Origin: Rhodospirillales bacterium
Lineage (GTDB): Bacteria; Pseudomonadota; Alphaproteobacteria; UBA828
Length of the DNA stretch: 63,481 nucleotides
Direction of reading: 5' to 3'
Assembly: GCA_028818855.1 (NCBI GenBank)
Contig: JAPPMY010000004.1
Span: forward strand, 1-63,481
In this document: positions 45,921-54,927 of the stretch, piece after piece
Numbering within the stretch: position 1 is the stretch's first letter
How the letters are laid out: each line of letters opens with the position of its first letter
Notes under the pieces: model-generated
What the model was told of the DNA's origin: nothing
Database searches by the model: none
What the model saw: only the letters and a program-made list of their open reading frames with translations
Position numbers and translations under genes: made by a program

Positions 45921-47202
45921 GGTTCTTCCCGCCGTAGCGGCGCACCCGGATGTCGGCCTGCTCCTTGTGCCCGGCGAAACCCTCCAGGGCGCACAGCCTG
46001 GAGCAGTACTCGCCGACCAGGGTCGATGCCTCGTCGGTCAGCACGCGCTGATAGGTGCAGGTCTTGAGGAACTTGCCGACCCAGAGGCCGCCGGTGTAGC
46101 GCGCCGCCTTGCCCGTCGGCAGCGTGTGGTTGGTGCCGATCACCTTGTCGCCGTAGGAGACGTTGGTCCGGGGCCCGAGGAAGAGCGCGCCGTAGTTCGT
46201 CATGCGCTCAAGGAACCAGTCGGGATCCTCGGTCATGACCTGCACGTGCTCGGCGGCGATCTCGTCCGCCACCGCCGCCATCTCGTCGCGCGTATCGCAG
46301 ACGATCACCTGGCCGTAGTCCTGCCACGCCTGGCCTGCGATCCCGGCCGTGGACAGGATACCGAGCTGGCGCTCGACCTCTGCCATGGTCTGGCGGGCGA
46401 GCGCTTCGGAGTTCGTCAGCAGCGTCGCCGGAGAGGTCGGACCGTGCTCGGCCTGGCCAAGCAGATCGGCGGCGCAAAGCTCGCCGTCCACGGTCTCGTC
46501 GGCGATCACCAGCGTCTCCGTCGGCCCCGCCAGCAGGTCGATTCCGACCCGGCCGAAGAGTTGTCGCTTGGCCTCCGCCACGAAGGCGTTGCCGGGACCG
46601 ACGAGCATGTCGACCGGCGCGATGCTGCTGGTACCGAGCGCCATGGCACCGACCGCCTGAATGCCGCCCAGGACGTAGATCTCGTCGGCGCCCGCAAGGT
46701 GCTGCGCCGCGACGATCGCGGGCGCAGGCTTGCCCTCGAAGGGCGGAGCGCAGGTCGCGATGCGCGCGACGCCCGCGGCCTTCGCCGTCACCACCGACAT
46801 GTGGGCGGACGCCACCATCGGGTACTTGCCGCCCGGCACGTAGCAGCCGACCGCGTTCACCGGGATGTTCCTGTGGCCGAGCACCACGCCCGGCAGGGTC
46901 TCGACCTCGACGTCCTGCAGGGCGTCGCGCTGAGCCTGCGCGAAGTTCCGGATCTGCTCCTGTGCGAAGAGGATGTCCTCGCGATCCTGCTTGGCGAGCG
47001 ATTCGAGGCAGGTCTCGACCTCCGCCTCGCTCAGCCGAAAATCGTCGCGTTCCCAGCCGTCGAACTTGACCGACATCTCTCGCACGGCCGCATCGCCCCG
47101 CCTGGCGATGTCGTTCAACGCATCTTCCACGACGCGGCGAACCTTCTCGTCCGCCTCCGCCGCTTCGGCATTGCTGATGCCGGCCTTCAGGTATCGAGCC
47201 AT
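45913..47202 (-). CDS. Histidinol dehydrogenase-family enzyme, probably sulfopropanediol dehydrogenase-like
   Basis: This 429-residue zinc- and NAD-dependent alcohol dehydrogenase has the HisD fold. Zinc and catalytic residues appear in [28 protein letters not shown] and the late His in LEGFAGHKE. The N-terminus [18 protein letters not shown] and lack of neighbouring his genes make it resemble HpsN (sulfopropanediol 3-dehydrogenase) more than true HisD. The adjacent SDR could act on the same C3 compound. That pathway assignment is inference. Confidence 0.8.
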   Translation of the reverse strand: MARYLKAGISNAEAAEADEKVRRVVEDALNDIARRGDAAVREMSVKFDGWERDDFRLSEAEVETCLESLAKQDREDILFAQEQIRNFAQAQRDALQDVEVETLPGVVLGHRNIPVNAVGCYVPGGKYPMVASAHMSVVTAKAAGVARIATCAPPFEGKPAPAIVAAQHLAGADEIYVLGGIQAVGAMALGTSSIAPVDMLVGPGNAFVAEAKRQLFGRVGIDLLAGPTETLVIADETVDGELCAADLLGQAEHGPTSPATLLTNSEALARQTMAEVERQLGILSTAGIAGQAWQDYGQVIVCDTRDEMAAVADEIAAEHVQVMTEDPDWFLERMTNYGALFLGPRTNVSYGDKVIGTNHTLPTGKAARYTGGLWVGKFLKTCTYQRVLTDEASTLVGEYCSRLCALEGFAGHKEQADIRVRRYGGKNLA

Positions 47203-47271
47203 CGGGTTTCCTGCTTTCTGTTTCGCGCTTCGGGTCCGAAACCAGGGGCGCGGCCGAACGGTGCTCCTGGC

Positions 47272-47556
47272 TCAGGACTCGACGGTGACTCCCCGCCAGA
47301 AAGCGACATGGTCCCGGATATTTTCTGCCGCAGGCTTCGGGTCGGGGTAGTACCACGCAGCATCCGCGTTGCGCTCTCCACCGACCTCGATGGAGTAATA
47401 GTGAGCCGTGCCCTTCCAGCCGCAGACGGTGGTCGTCGGGCTCGGCGCGAGAAGCGCCCGGTTGACCGTATCCGGCGGGAAATAGACGTTGCCCTCGACG
47501 GTCTCGTAACTGTCGGCTTCGGCGATGACCTGTCCCTGCCAGAGTGCGCGCGCCAT
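47272..47556 (-). CDS. DUF427 domain protein
   Basis: This 94-residue small beta-barrel protein of the DUF427 family has GNVYFPPDTVNRALLAPS, TVCGWKGTAHYYSIEV and AAWYYPDPKPAAENI. The biochemical role of the family is not established. ATG start. It lies about 30 bases after the MaoC-like gene, probably in one operon with it. Confidence 0.88.
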   Translation of the reverse strand: MARALWQGQVIAEADSYETVEGNVYFPPDTVNRALLAPSPTTTVCGWKGTAHYYSIEVGGERNADAAWYYPDPKPAAENIRDHVAFWRGVTVES

Positions 47557-47585
47557 GGCTTGTCCTCCCCGGATTCGATGGTCTC

Positions 47586-48023
47586 TCAGGCCTGCGGCAC
47601 CCACTTGATGATGTGCTGGGCCACGGCCACGGTCTCGCCACGCTGGTTGACGACTTCGATGTCGGACAGCGCGCGGCGGCGCTCCTCGTCGATCTCCGCG
47701 ACCGTGTAGGTCACGCTCACCGTGTCGTTGATGTGGACGGGCGCGGTGAAGCGAATCCGGTCGTAGCCGAGCGAAACGGGGGTCTCGTCGCCTTCCCCCT
47801 CGGCGCAGCGGGCGATCATCATGGTCGACGTCGTGGACATGAAACCGACCAGCAGGGCGCCGTGAGCGATGCGCCGCCCGTAGGCCGTCCCGGACATGAA
47901 CTGCTCGTTCACGTGAAGTCCGTTGAGGTCTCCGGTAATGCCCGCGAACAGGTAAACGTCGCTCTCGCCGACGGTCTTGGAAAACGTCACCTGCTCGCCG
48001 ACGCTCAAATGGAAGTCGGACAT
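47586..48023 (-). CDS. MaoC-like dehydratase (hot-dog fold)
   Basis: This 145-residue protein with a single hot-dog domain carries the hydratase-2 motif FAGITGDLNGLHVNEQF, in which the Asp and His are catalytic, and AHGALLVGFMS. It probably hydrates or dehydrates an enoyl-CoA or acts as a thioester binding protein. ATG start. Confidence 0.88.
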   Translation of the reverse strand: MSDFHLSVGEQVTFSKTVGESDVYLFAGITGDLNGLHVNEQFMSGTAYGRRIAHGALLVGFMSTTSTMMIARCAEGEGDETPVSLGYDRIRFTAPVHINDTVSVTYTVAEIDEERRRALSDIEVVNQRGETVAVAQHIIKWVPQA

Positions 48024-48086
48024 CCTTCGCCCCCCAATTGGCCTTACCGCGTTCGCATGGAAATCGGGGCAACCCCGAGGGCTGCG

Positions 48087-48683
48087 CTAGAAGCCGGCGG
48101 ACTGTCCCCAACGGTCGGCAAAGACGAACTCGTGGAACGGCCGCCTTGCGCGCGCGCCCAGCTCCATCTCGCGGAGGTCGTCGGGGAGGGAATCCGGGTC
48201 GCCGGCATAGCCGACGGCGATGCCCGTCACCGGATCGTAGCCCTCCGGCACGCCATAGGTCTCGCGGATCTTGTCCGCTTCGATTCCCGCCATCTGGTGA
48301 GTGGCGTAGCCCATCTCCGTCGCCTGCAGGACGAGCTGGCAGGCGGTAAGGCCGATATCGTGGACGCAGCAGCTGTTGGGCGAGTCGTTGTGATCGAACG
48401 TGCGCTTGGTGACCGTGAGGATGAGCAGGGAGGCGTTCCGCGCCCACACCTGGTTGCCCGGCACCAGACAACCGAGCAGTTGCGCGAACCGCTCTTCCTC
48501 GTCCCGGGTCGCGACCAGGAAGTGCCAGGGCTGCTGGTTGAAGCTCGACGCAGCCCAGCGCGCTGCTTCCAGGATCGTCAGGATATCCTCGCGCGGCATC
48601 GGGCGCGGCGTGAACGCGCGCGGGCTCCAGCGCCGCTTCATCGTCTCGTTGATCGGGTGATCGGCCAGCGCCGGCTTTTCCAT
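48087..48683 (-). CDS. Nitroreductase-family flavoprotein
   Basis: This 198-residue FMN-binding oxidoreductase has the N-terminal RRWSPRAF flavin phosphate motif, SSFNQQPWHFLVA and the late GYAGDPDSLPDDLR. The family reduces nitro compounds, quinones or enones with NAD(P)H. ATG with a GAGGA site. Its neighbours do not define the substrate. Confidence 0.9.
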   Translation of the reverse strand: MEKPALADHPINETMKRRWSPRAFTPRPMPREDILTILEAARWAASSFNQQPWHFLVATRDEEERFAQLLGCLVPGNQVWARNASLLILTVTKRTFDHNDSPNSCCVHDIGLTACQLVLQATEMGYATHQMAGIEADKIRETYGVPEGYDPVTGIAVGYAGDPDSLPDDLREMELGARARRPFHEFVFADRWGQSAGF

Positions 48684-48713
48684 GTCCTCACTCCTCCACC
48701 GCGTCGGTCGCGG

Positions 48714-50114
48714 TCACTCTTCCGTCCATAGCCAGACGCCGGGACTCTCGCGCACGCTCAGATAGTGTTCTTCGGGGTCGTACAGGTCGACCGGAAGCCC
48801 GAGCTGGCGCGCCGTGAGAGCGCCGATCGCCGCCTTTAGCTGGTAGGCGGCGACGATCTCCTCCCGCTTCGCCCGGACGCGGTTGATCTGCGCCTTGAAA
48901 TGCTCCTGCTCCGCGTCCAGCACGTCGAGCGTCGTGCGCAGACCCACCCGCGTCTCCTGCTCGACGCCGTCGAGGGCAACGGCGGCGGCGGCCACCTGAG
49001 ACTCGAAGGCGGCGATCTGTGCCCGTGCCGACGTGAGCGCCCTCCAGGCATGGGCAACCTGCTCCTGCACCGCGCGCCGGGTCTGATCGAGCTCGAGGCG
49101 CCGCTGCGCCGATACCTGCTTCGACTGGCGGATGCGCGCATTCGCGGCACCGCCCTGATAGAGCGGCACCCGCACCGTCGCCATCAACGAGAGATCGGTC
49201 TTGGACTCGATGAGGTCGGAGGAATCGAAGCGCTGGCGAACGTCGCCCACGATCGCGATCTGCGGCCTGAGCGACGCTGCGGCCACTTCGATTTCCGCCT
49301 CCGACGCCTGCGCGATATAGGATGACGCGACGATCGACGGGTTGCCTCCGGCCGCGGCGGCGAGAGCGTCGTCCTCGGTCTGCGGCAGTCCCATGGGAAC
49401 CGGCGGCCAGGAGAGCGCACCCGGCGGCGCGCCGATCACCTGCCGAAAGAAGGCTCGGGCGGACATCATGCCGCCCTCCGCCATCACCCGCTCGGCGCCC
49501 GCCTGCGCGAGCCTGGCCTCCGCCTGAGCCACGTCGGTGCGCGTCACCTCGCCGACCTCGAGCCGGTCCTGAGCCGCCTGCAGCTGGCGGCGCACCACCC
49601 GCTCGCTGCTCCGGCTGAGCTCGATTTCGGCGCCGTACCGGAGCACGTCCATGTAGGCTGTCACCGTGTCGAGCAGGATCGATTGCTCGACCGCCTGGAG
49701 CTGGGCGCGGCCCGCGTTGACACGGTTCTCGGCCGACTCGATCTGCGCGTCGACGCGCCCGCCCTGGTAGATCGGCGTGACGGCTGAGAGGCCCACGCCG
49801 TAGGGGGCGACCGTGGCGCTCCCGCTGTTGGGAACCATGCCGTCGGTGTCGCTGTAGAGCGCCCCGACGTCGCCTGCGATCTCGATCGTGGGGCGCCAGC
49901 CGGCCAGCGCCTCCGGCACCTCCTCGTCCACTGCCCGCAGGCGTGCGCGTTCGGCCTGCAAGGCAGGATTGTTCTGGTAGGCGAGGACGAGCGCCTCTTC
50001 CAGGGTTTGTGCCGCGGCGCCTCCGAATTGCGCCGATGCACCAACGACGAGTGCAGCCAGCACCGCGAGAGCTGCGCGTCTTCCGGTCGTGGAGTGCCGT
50101 CGATCGCGAGTCAT
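48714..50114 (-). CDS. TolC-family outer-membrane efflux protein
   Basis: This 466-residue protein has a signal peptide (LAVLAALVVGASAQ, cut near GGAAAQ) and two repeats of the outer-membrane efflux domain. These show helical barrel sequences such as RVDAQIESAENRVNAGRAQL and RVGLRTTLDVLDAEQEHFKA. It forms the trimeric exit channel of tripartite pumps and type I secretion. It follows pcm and rhodanese genes, an order known in alphaproteobacteria. No inner-membrane pump gene is adjacent. Confidence 0.94.
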   Translation of the reverse strand: MTRDRRHSTTGRRAALAVLAALVVGASAQFGGAAAQTLEEALVLAYQNNPALQAERARLRAVDEEVPEALAGWRPTIEIAGDVGALYSDTDGMVPNSGSATVAPYGVGLSAVTPIYQGGRVDAQIESAENRVNAGRAQLQAVEQSILLDTVTAYMDVLRYGAEIELSRSSERVVRRQLQAAQDRLEVGEVTRTDVAQAEARLAQAGAERVMAEGGMMSARAFFRQVIGAPPGALSWPPVPMGLPQTEDDALAAAAGGNPSIVASSYIAQASEAEIEVAAASLRPQIAIVGDVRQRFDSSDLIESKTDLSLMATVRVPLYQGGAANARIRQSKQVSAQRRLELDQTRRAVQEQVAHAWRALTSARAQIAAFESQVAAAAVALDGVEQETRVGLRTTLDVLDAEQEHFKAQINRVRAKREEIVAAYQLKAAIGALTARQLGLPVDLYDPEEHYLSVRESPGVWLWTEE

Positions 50115-50126
50115 GGGCCGCTCCTT

Positions 50127-50456
50127 TCAGTAGGTCGGCATGGCGGGATCGACCGTACGCGCCCACGCGTCGATGCCGCCTTCCAGATTGACCGCATTGT
50201 CGTAGCCGAGCCGCCTGAGCCACGCCGTCACGTGACCGCTGCGCTGGCCGTGGTGGCACAGCACCACCAGCGGGCGGTCCGCCGGCAGCGTGTCGAGCCG
50301 GTCGGGCAGCTCGTTCATGGGGATGGTCAGTGCCTCCGGCAGCGCGCCGAGCGCCACCTCCCAGGGCTCCCGCACGTCGAGCAGCGCGTACTCCGCCTGG
50401 CGCGCGCGCAGCGCCGCAAAGTCTCCGACCGAAAGCGCCGGCACCTCCCCGTCCAT
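50127..50456 (-). CDS. Rhodanese-like sulfurtransferase domain protein
   Basis: This 109-residue single rhodanese domain has active-site Cys in VVLCHHGQRSGHV and preceding LLDVREPWEVALG. It probably transfers sulfane sulfur. It starts four bases after the pcm stop and ends 12 bases before the TolC gene start, so it lies in one operon. Confidence 0.93.
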   Translation of the reverse strand: MDGEVPALSVGDFAALRARQAEYALLDVREPWEVALGALPEALTIPMNELPDRLDTLPADRPLVVLCHHGQRSGHVTAWLRRLGYDNAVNLEGGIDAWARTVDPAMPTY

Positions 50457-50460
50457 GGCG

Positions 50461-51117
50461 CTAGAACTCGAAGCGCACGGGGCGGGCGATGCCCGGAAGC
50501 GGTGGCAGCGACGCCTCGAAAAGGGTTCGGTTCGACAGCACGCCCCGGTGCCGCGCCCAGAGGGTCGCCTGTCCGACCGTGCCGGCCTCGCGCAAGACAC
50601 CGACGACTCTTCCCCCCTCGGCCAACTGCTCCGCCAGCGCCTCCGGCAGGTGATCGACCGCACCGCCCAGCAGAATCACGTCGTAAGGCGCCTGACGGAC
50701 GTAACCCTCGGCCAGCGGTCCGGTCACCACGATCGCGTTGTCGGCGCTCACCTCGCTCAGCGCCCGCTCCGCCTCCGCGGCGAGCGCTCCGTCCACATCA
50801 AGCGCGATCACGGTGCCGGCGAGGCGGGACATGACCGCCGTCGCGTATCCCGTGCCGCAGCCGACGTCCAGAACCACGTCGTCGGGCGCGATCGTTGCCT
50901 CCTGCACGAGCCGCGCGAGCACCATGGGCTCCATCAGGTAGCGGCCGGACGCGATCTCCACGTCCTCGTCCACGTATGCGACGCCCCGCCTGGCATGGGG
51001 AACGAAGCGCTCGCGCGGGATCTCCTCCATCGCCTCGATCAACCGCTCGTCGGTGACGCGGTTGGTCCTGATCTGGCCCGAGACCATGTTGCGGCGGGCG
51101 GCGGCGTGGTCGGTCAT
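50461..51117 (-). CDS. pcm: Protein-L-isoaspartate O-methyltransferase family
   Basis: This 218-residue SAM-dependent methyltransferase repairs isoaspartyl residues. The motifs are ERFVPHARRGVAYVDEDVEI (Pcm-typical), SAM site VLDVGCGTGYATAV and ILLGGAVDHLPEAL. It is slightly shorter than E. coli Pcm (208-225 range) and intact. ATG start. It heads the pcm-rhodanese-tolC operon. Confidence 0.9.
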   Translation of the reverse strand: MTDHAAARRNMVSGQIRTNRVTDERLIEAMEEIPRERFVPHARRGVAYVDEDVEIASGRYLMEPMVLARLVQEATIAPDDVVLDVGCGTGYATAVMSRLAGTVIALDVDGALAAEAERALSEVSADNAIVVTGPLAEGYVRQAPYDVILLGGAVDHLPEALAEQLAEGGRVVGVLREAGTVGQATLWARHRGVLSNRTLFEASLPPLPGIARPVRFEF

Positions 51118-51281
51118 TGTATGGAAAACCCGTTGGAGGCAGACGTTGCTAGTTCATTCTAGTGCGCAAACCGGAAGAATGGCAATGATGCCGCTCTCAC
51201 GATACAGTGTTCGACGCAGCGCATCATTCCCGTAATGTGCCAATACTTACAATATATCGTTGTGCAGTCCTCACGCTCATT

Positions 51282-51309
51282 ACCATATGTTGATCGATTT
51301 GTGTGTCAA
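51282..51309 (-). promoter_or_regulatory. Candidate promoter of the pcm operon
   Basis: A perfect TTGACA, a 16-base spacer and TATGGT lie on the minus strand in a 270-base AT-rich space without genes. The implied leader is about 160 bases. It is predicted from sequence only. Confidence 0.35.
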
Positions 51310-51390
51310 AGCACAGTCATCGGGGAGGAATACTGAGAGGCAACAGGGCGCAGCAGCCGCGGCAGGGCTGCCGGCGCGGCGACTCGGCAT

Positions 51391-52380
51391 TCACCGCCGG
51401 CGGGTGGTTTTCTTCTTCTTCGGCTTCGGCTTCGGCGGCAGCCCGAACGGCCCCAGCGCCAGGTGCCCGCGCTCGTCGAACAGGTAGCAGTGTTCGGGTG
51501 GGTAGACCGCCGTCTCGCCCTCGCGGTCGATGTGCTCCGGCCAGATGGCGAGGGTGGCGCGCTCGCCGGCGGCCGCCTCGTTGAAGTCGGAGCGGAGCGT
51601 GAGGATGGTGCCGTCCTTGAGGCTGACCGTGAGCGAGTCTCTCTTCTTCTCCTCGACGCGCGCGGCGCGGAGCCTGGCCCCGAAGAGCTTCGCGACGCGC
51701 CGGGAGACGGGCCACTGGGCAACACGCTCCGGGCGGCCCATCTGCAGCCTGCGCCCTTCGTGGAGGACGACGACCCAGTCGGCCAGGTCGTGCACGGAAT
51801 CGACGGTGCCGGCGGCATAGACCACGGTGCGGCCGAACTCGTCCCGGAGCCGCCGCATCTCGCTGACCGCGAGCTCCCGTATGACGTTGTCATCCTCCGG
51901 CGGCAGCTCGAAGAGGTAGACCCCGGGGTCGCGCACGAGCGCGCGGGCGAGGCCGATCTGGTAGCACTGAACGTCCGTCAGCCTCTTCGGGCGCTCCTTG
52001 AGCACGTCTATGAGACCGAAGTGCTCGGCGACGGCAAGCACGCGCTCCTCGATGGTCTGCTGGTCGAAGCGCGCGATCCTGAGCGGATAGGCGATGTTCT
52101 CCAAGGCTGACTTGTGCGGCATCAGGGCGGCGCTGCGGAAGACGGTCGCCGCCTCGCGCACGCCCTCTTTCTCTCCGCCTACGTCTTCGCCGTCGATCAG
52201 GATGGAGCCGCCCTGCAGCTTCTCGATCCCGGCGATGACCTTGAGCGCCGCGACGCAGCCCGACTCCTCGTCGCCCAGGAGCGCCGTGATGCGACCCGAC
52301 GGCGCCTTCATGCTGAGACCGTCGAGAACGATGTGCCGGTGGTGCCAGCGGTCGACCTTGCGCAACTCCAGCTCTGCCAT
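51391..52380 (-). CDS. Degenerate MalK-like ABC ATPase (predicted non-hydrolysing)
   Basis: This 329-residue protein keeps the length and layout of a MalK-type ATPase with C-terminal TOBE region, but each functional motif is lost. Walker A is GDEESGCV (residues 36-43, no GKS/T), the Q-loop Gln is Arg82, the signature is LTDVQ (134-138), Walker B reads LFELP (catalytic Glu to Leu159) and the H-loop His is Gly191. A Lys/Arg-rich tail ends it. No permease or binding protein is adjacent. A regulatory or scaffold role is inference. ATG start. Confidence 0.85.
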   Translation of the reverse strand: MAELELRKVDRWHHRHIVLDGLSMKAPSGRITALLGDEESGCVAALKVIAGIEKLQGGSILIDGEDVGGEKEGVREAATVFRSAALMPHKSALENIAYPLRIARFDQQTIEERVLAVAEHFGLIDVLKERPKRLTDVQCYQIGLARALVRDPGVYLFELPPEDDNVIRELAVSEMRRLRDEFGRTVVYAAGTVDSVHDLADWVVVLHEGRRLQMGRPERVAQWPVSRRVAKLFGARLRAARVEEKKRDSLTVSLKDGTILTLRSDFNEAAAGERATLAIWPEHIDREGETAVYPPEHCYLFDERGHLALGPFGLPPKPKPKKKKTTRRR

Positions 52381-52399
52381 ACCCCGATACCCTGCTCCG

Positions 52400-53446
52400 C
52401 TAAACCTCGAGCACGACCTTGCCGAATACCGCGCGCGCGGCAAGGCGCTCGTGCGCCGTGCGCATCTCCGCCAGCGGCAAGACCTCGCCGATCACCGGCC
52501 TGAGCTTGCCCTGCTCCATCAGGCGCAGGACCTCGTGGTTGGTGGACTTCGGCGCGAAATGACAGCTCGTCATCGTGATCTGCTTGCGGAAGAACTCGAT
52601 CATGTCGATCTCGACCTTCTCGCCCGCGTGCGCGCCGCAGGTGGCCAGCCGCCCGTTGAGCGCCAGCGCGTCCAGGCTCTGCTGCAGCACCGACCCACCC
52701 ACCATCTCGATACAGACGTCGACTCCCCGGCCATCGGTGAGGTCCCGCACGGCCTCGCCGATCGCCGGGGTCTCGTTATAGTTGATGACCTCGTCGGCGC
52801 CCAATTGGCGCGCGCGCGCGAGCTTCTCGTCGGAGCCGGCGGTGGCGATCACGCGTGCGCCTGCGACGCGGGCGCACTGGATCGCGGCCGAGCCGACGCC
52901 GCTGCCGGCGGCATTGATGAGCACGTCCTCGCCCTGGCGCACCTGCGCCTTCTTGACCACAAGCTCCCAGGCGGTGGCGAAGGCGACCTGCCCCGCCGCC
53001 GCATCCAGCGCCGAGAGGCCGTCGGGAATGCGGAGCACGTTGTGGTGGGAGACCCTCACGTACTCGGCGTACGTGCCCCAGCAGGTCACGCCCAGCTTCT
53101 CGAAGTCGAGGCAGATGTTGTCCATGCCGAGCGCGCAGTTGCACACCCTGTGCCGACAGAGGCCCGACGTGATGGTGAGGAAGGGCATGACCCGGTCGCC
53201 GGGGCGAAAGGCGGTCACGGCGGACCCCACTTCGGCGACCGTGCCCGCGCCCTCGACGCCCAGGATGTGCGGCATGTCGAGACTGAGATAGCCGGAGATG
53301 CCGTCGCAGACGTCGAGGTCGAAGTGGTTGAGGCCGACAGTCTCGAGGTTGATCAGGACGTCCTCGGGCCCCACTGCCGGCGTCTCGATGTCCTCGTAGA
53401 CCAGCTCCTCCGGCCCCCCGTGACGGTGGATGACGACCGCCTTCAT
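52400..53446 (-). CDS. MDR-superfamily alcohol dehydrogenase/quinone oxidoreductase
   Basis: This 348-residue protein has a GroES-like N-domain and a Rossmann domain (GSGVGSAAIQCARVAGARV). A structural-zinc Cys lobe (CRHRVCNCALGMDNIC) is present. The catalytic-zinc ligands are not: GLNHFDL and GVEGAG appear where Cys and His would be. It is therefore probably an NADPH quinone or enone reductase. ATG overlapping the stop of the upstream VOC gene (ATGA). Confidence 0.88.
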   Translation of the reverse strand: MKAVVIHRHGGPEELVYEDIETPAVGPEDVLINLETVGLNHFDLDVCDGISGYLSLDMPHILGVEGAGTVAEVGSAVTAFRPGDRVMPFLTITSGLCRHRVCNCALGMDNICLDFEKLGVTCWGTYAEYVRVSHHNVLRIPDGLSALDAAAGQVAFATAWELVVKKAQVRQGEDVLINAAGSGVGSAAIQCARVAGARVIATAGSDEKLARARQLGADEVINYNETPAIGEAVRDLTDGRGVDVCIEMVGGSVLQQSLDALALNGRLATCGAHAGEKVEIDMIEFFRKQITMTSCHFAPKSTNHEVLRLMEQGKLRPVIGEVLPLAEMRTAHERLAARAVFGKVVLEV

Positions 53447-53955
53447 GCCCGTGTGCTCCGTTCGTCTGCGGCCCGTCTCCGCGAGCGGGCGGGGTACTCG
53501 GCGCTCGCCACACGCTCGCTCTGGTCTTCATCGGGTGGCCCCTTCAACTCGATCGTGTTGCCGTCCGGGTCGGTCAGGTAGAGCGAGGGCCCGTGGCCGT
53601 CGGCGCCGTACCGCCGCGCCGTCTCGCCGGCGTCGATGCCGCGCCGCTTGAAGTAGCGGCGGAGCTTCTTCTCGTCGAAGGCGGCGATCCTGAGGGCGAA
53701 ATGCTCCATGTTGCGCCGCGTCCTGCCCGGCGCACCGCCGCCCGGCTTGCCGGCCTTGCTGGCGACGGGAACGAGATCGATCAGGTTCGTGCCCGCGCGG
53801 AGCTGGTAGAGCCCAAATCCCTCGATCCGCCGCTCGACGGTGCAGCCGAGCACCCGCCGATACCATTCGAGCGATGCGCCGATGTCGGCGACCCGCAGCA
53901 CGACGTGGTCCAGTCCAAGCACCTCGACAGGGCTAAGGCGTGCGGAAGCTGGCAC
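53443..53955 (-). CDS. VOC-family (glyoxalase/dioxygenase-like) protein
   Basis: This 170-residue protein has two beta-alpha-beta-beta-beta modules. Possible metal ligands are His in GLDHVVLRV, His in MEHFALRI and Glu in NTIELKGPP. It has a GTG start and its stop overlaps the ATG of the MDR gene, so the two are coupled. The C-terminal 25 residues are Arg-rich and probably disordered. Substrate unknown. Confidence 0.83.
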   Translation of the reverse strand: MPASARLSPVEVLGLDHVVLRVADIGASLEWYRRVLGCTVERRIEGFGLYQLRAGTNLIDLVPVASKAGKPGGGAPGRTRRNMEHFALRIAAFDEKKLRRYFKRRGIDAGETARRYGADGHGPSLYLTDPDGNTIELKGPPDEDQSERVASAEYPARSRRRAADERSTRA

Positions 53956-53988
53956 GGTTCAGGGTCCCAGACGCGAGCGGCGCGGCGG

Positions 53989-54819
53989 TCAGGCTGCGAC
54001 CAGCCGGGCGCTCTGGCGCTCGCGCGGGGTCTCCCGCATCACCGCGGCCATGTCGGGATTGTCGTCTGCGCCAAAGGGTGTGAGATGGCGGCCGGTGAAC
54101 GAAACCTCCAGCCCGTCATCGCGGAAGGGATAGGGATCGAGGCTGTAGACGCCCCCGCCGAGCGCCTTCACCTCGATGCTCACATCCTTGCCCACGTCGC
54201 GCGGCACGTTGTCGAACGTGCTCTCGCCGCGCCCTTCGGGATGCACGCAGTTGAAGTAGAGGGCGAAGGTATCGAAGAACTGCAGCGCCTTGTAGTTGGC
54301 GAAGAGCTGCTCTTCCTCGACCCAGGGCGCGGTGTCGGGATCGTCCTGCAACACGGCGGTCAGGCGCTCCTGGCGCTGGCGCTCCGTGTCCAGCATGGTA
54401 TCGGCGGCGAGGCGGTGCTCGTCCGGCACGATGTCGATCAGGACCTTGTCCGAGAGCCCGTAGCGCCCGTTGTAGAGGCCCCAGATGTGCATGCTGTCGA
54501 GCAGCCCGCAGTAGGCGTGGTGCGCCTCGTTGTACTCGGGCGAGCGGCAGCCGGTCAGCGTGATGATGGGGATCGGAGTCTCCACCAGGTTGTAGGGCAG
54601 CCCCGTGGCGGGGTCGAGCGGCGGATTGTCGTCCAGATCCTTCCAGCCCTTGTCGTGCCAGCGGCAGGCATAGAGGAAGTAGTCGCGGGGCTGGGGCTCC
54701 ACGAAGGCGTCGTTGCCGAAGTTCTCGGCGAGCTGCGCCACGAGCTGGAGGTGCTCGTCGAGCGTTATGGCGAAGCGGGCGGCGTCCGGCCGCTCCTCTG
54801 CCTGGGTCTGGATGATCAT
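53989..54819 (-). CDS. DUF3891 family protein
   Basis: This 276-residue cytoplasmic protein has an HD-like pattern: ACRWHDKGWKDLDDNPPLDP and EAHHAYCGLLDSMHIWGLY. The C-terminal half has YKALQFFDTFALYFNC. These match DUF3891, a conserved family without a settled function, possibly a metal-dependent hydrolase. The ATG has an AAGGGG ribosome site. The longer upstream frame lacks one. Confidence 0.82.
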   Translation of the reverse strand: MIIQTQAEERPDAARFAITLDEHLQLVAQLAENFGNDAFVEPQPRDYFLYACRWHDKGWKDLDDNPPLDPATGLPYNLVETPIPIITLTGCRSPEYNEAHHAYCGLLDSMHIWGLYNGRYGLSDKVLIDIVPDEHRLAADTMLDTERQRQERLTAVLQDDPDTAPWVEEEQLFANYKALQFFDTFALYFNCVHPEGRGESTFDNVPRDVGKDVSIEVKALGGGVYSLDPYPFRDDGLEVSFTGRHLTPFGADDNPDMAAVMRETPRERQSARLVAA

Positions 54820-54927
54820 GGCATCCCCCTTGCGCGCCTTCCCGCCGCTGCACCGGTTGAGCCTGCGCGACCCTAGCAAATGGCCCCGATCCTGTCACGG
54901 CGAGTGCGCCTCACAGGCGAGCGCGCC

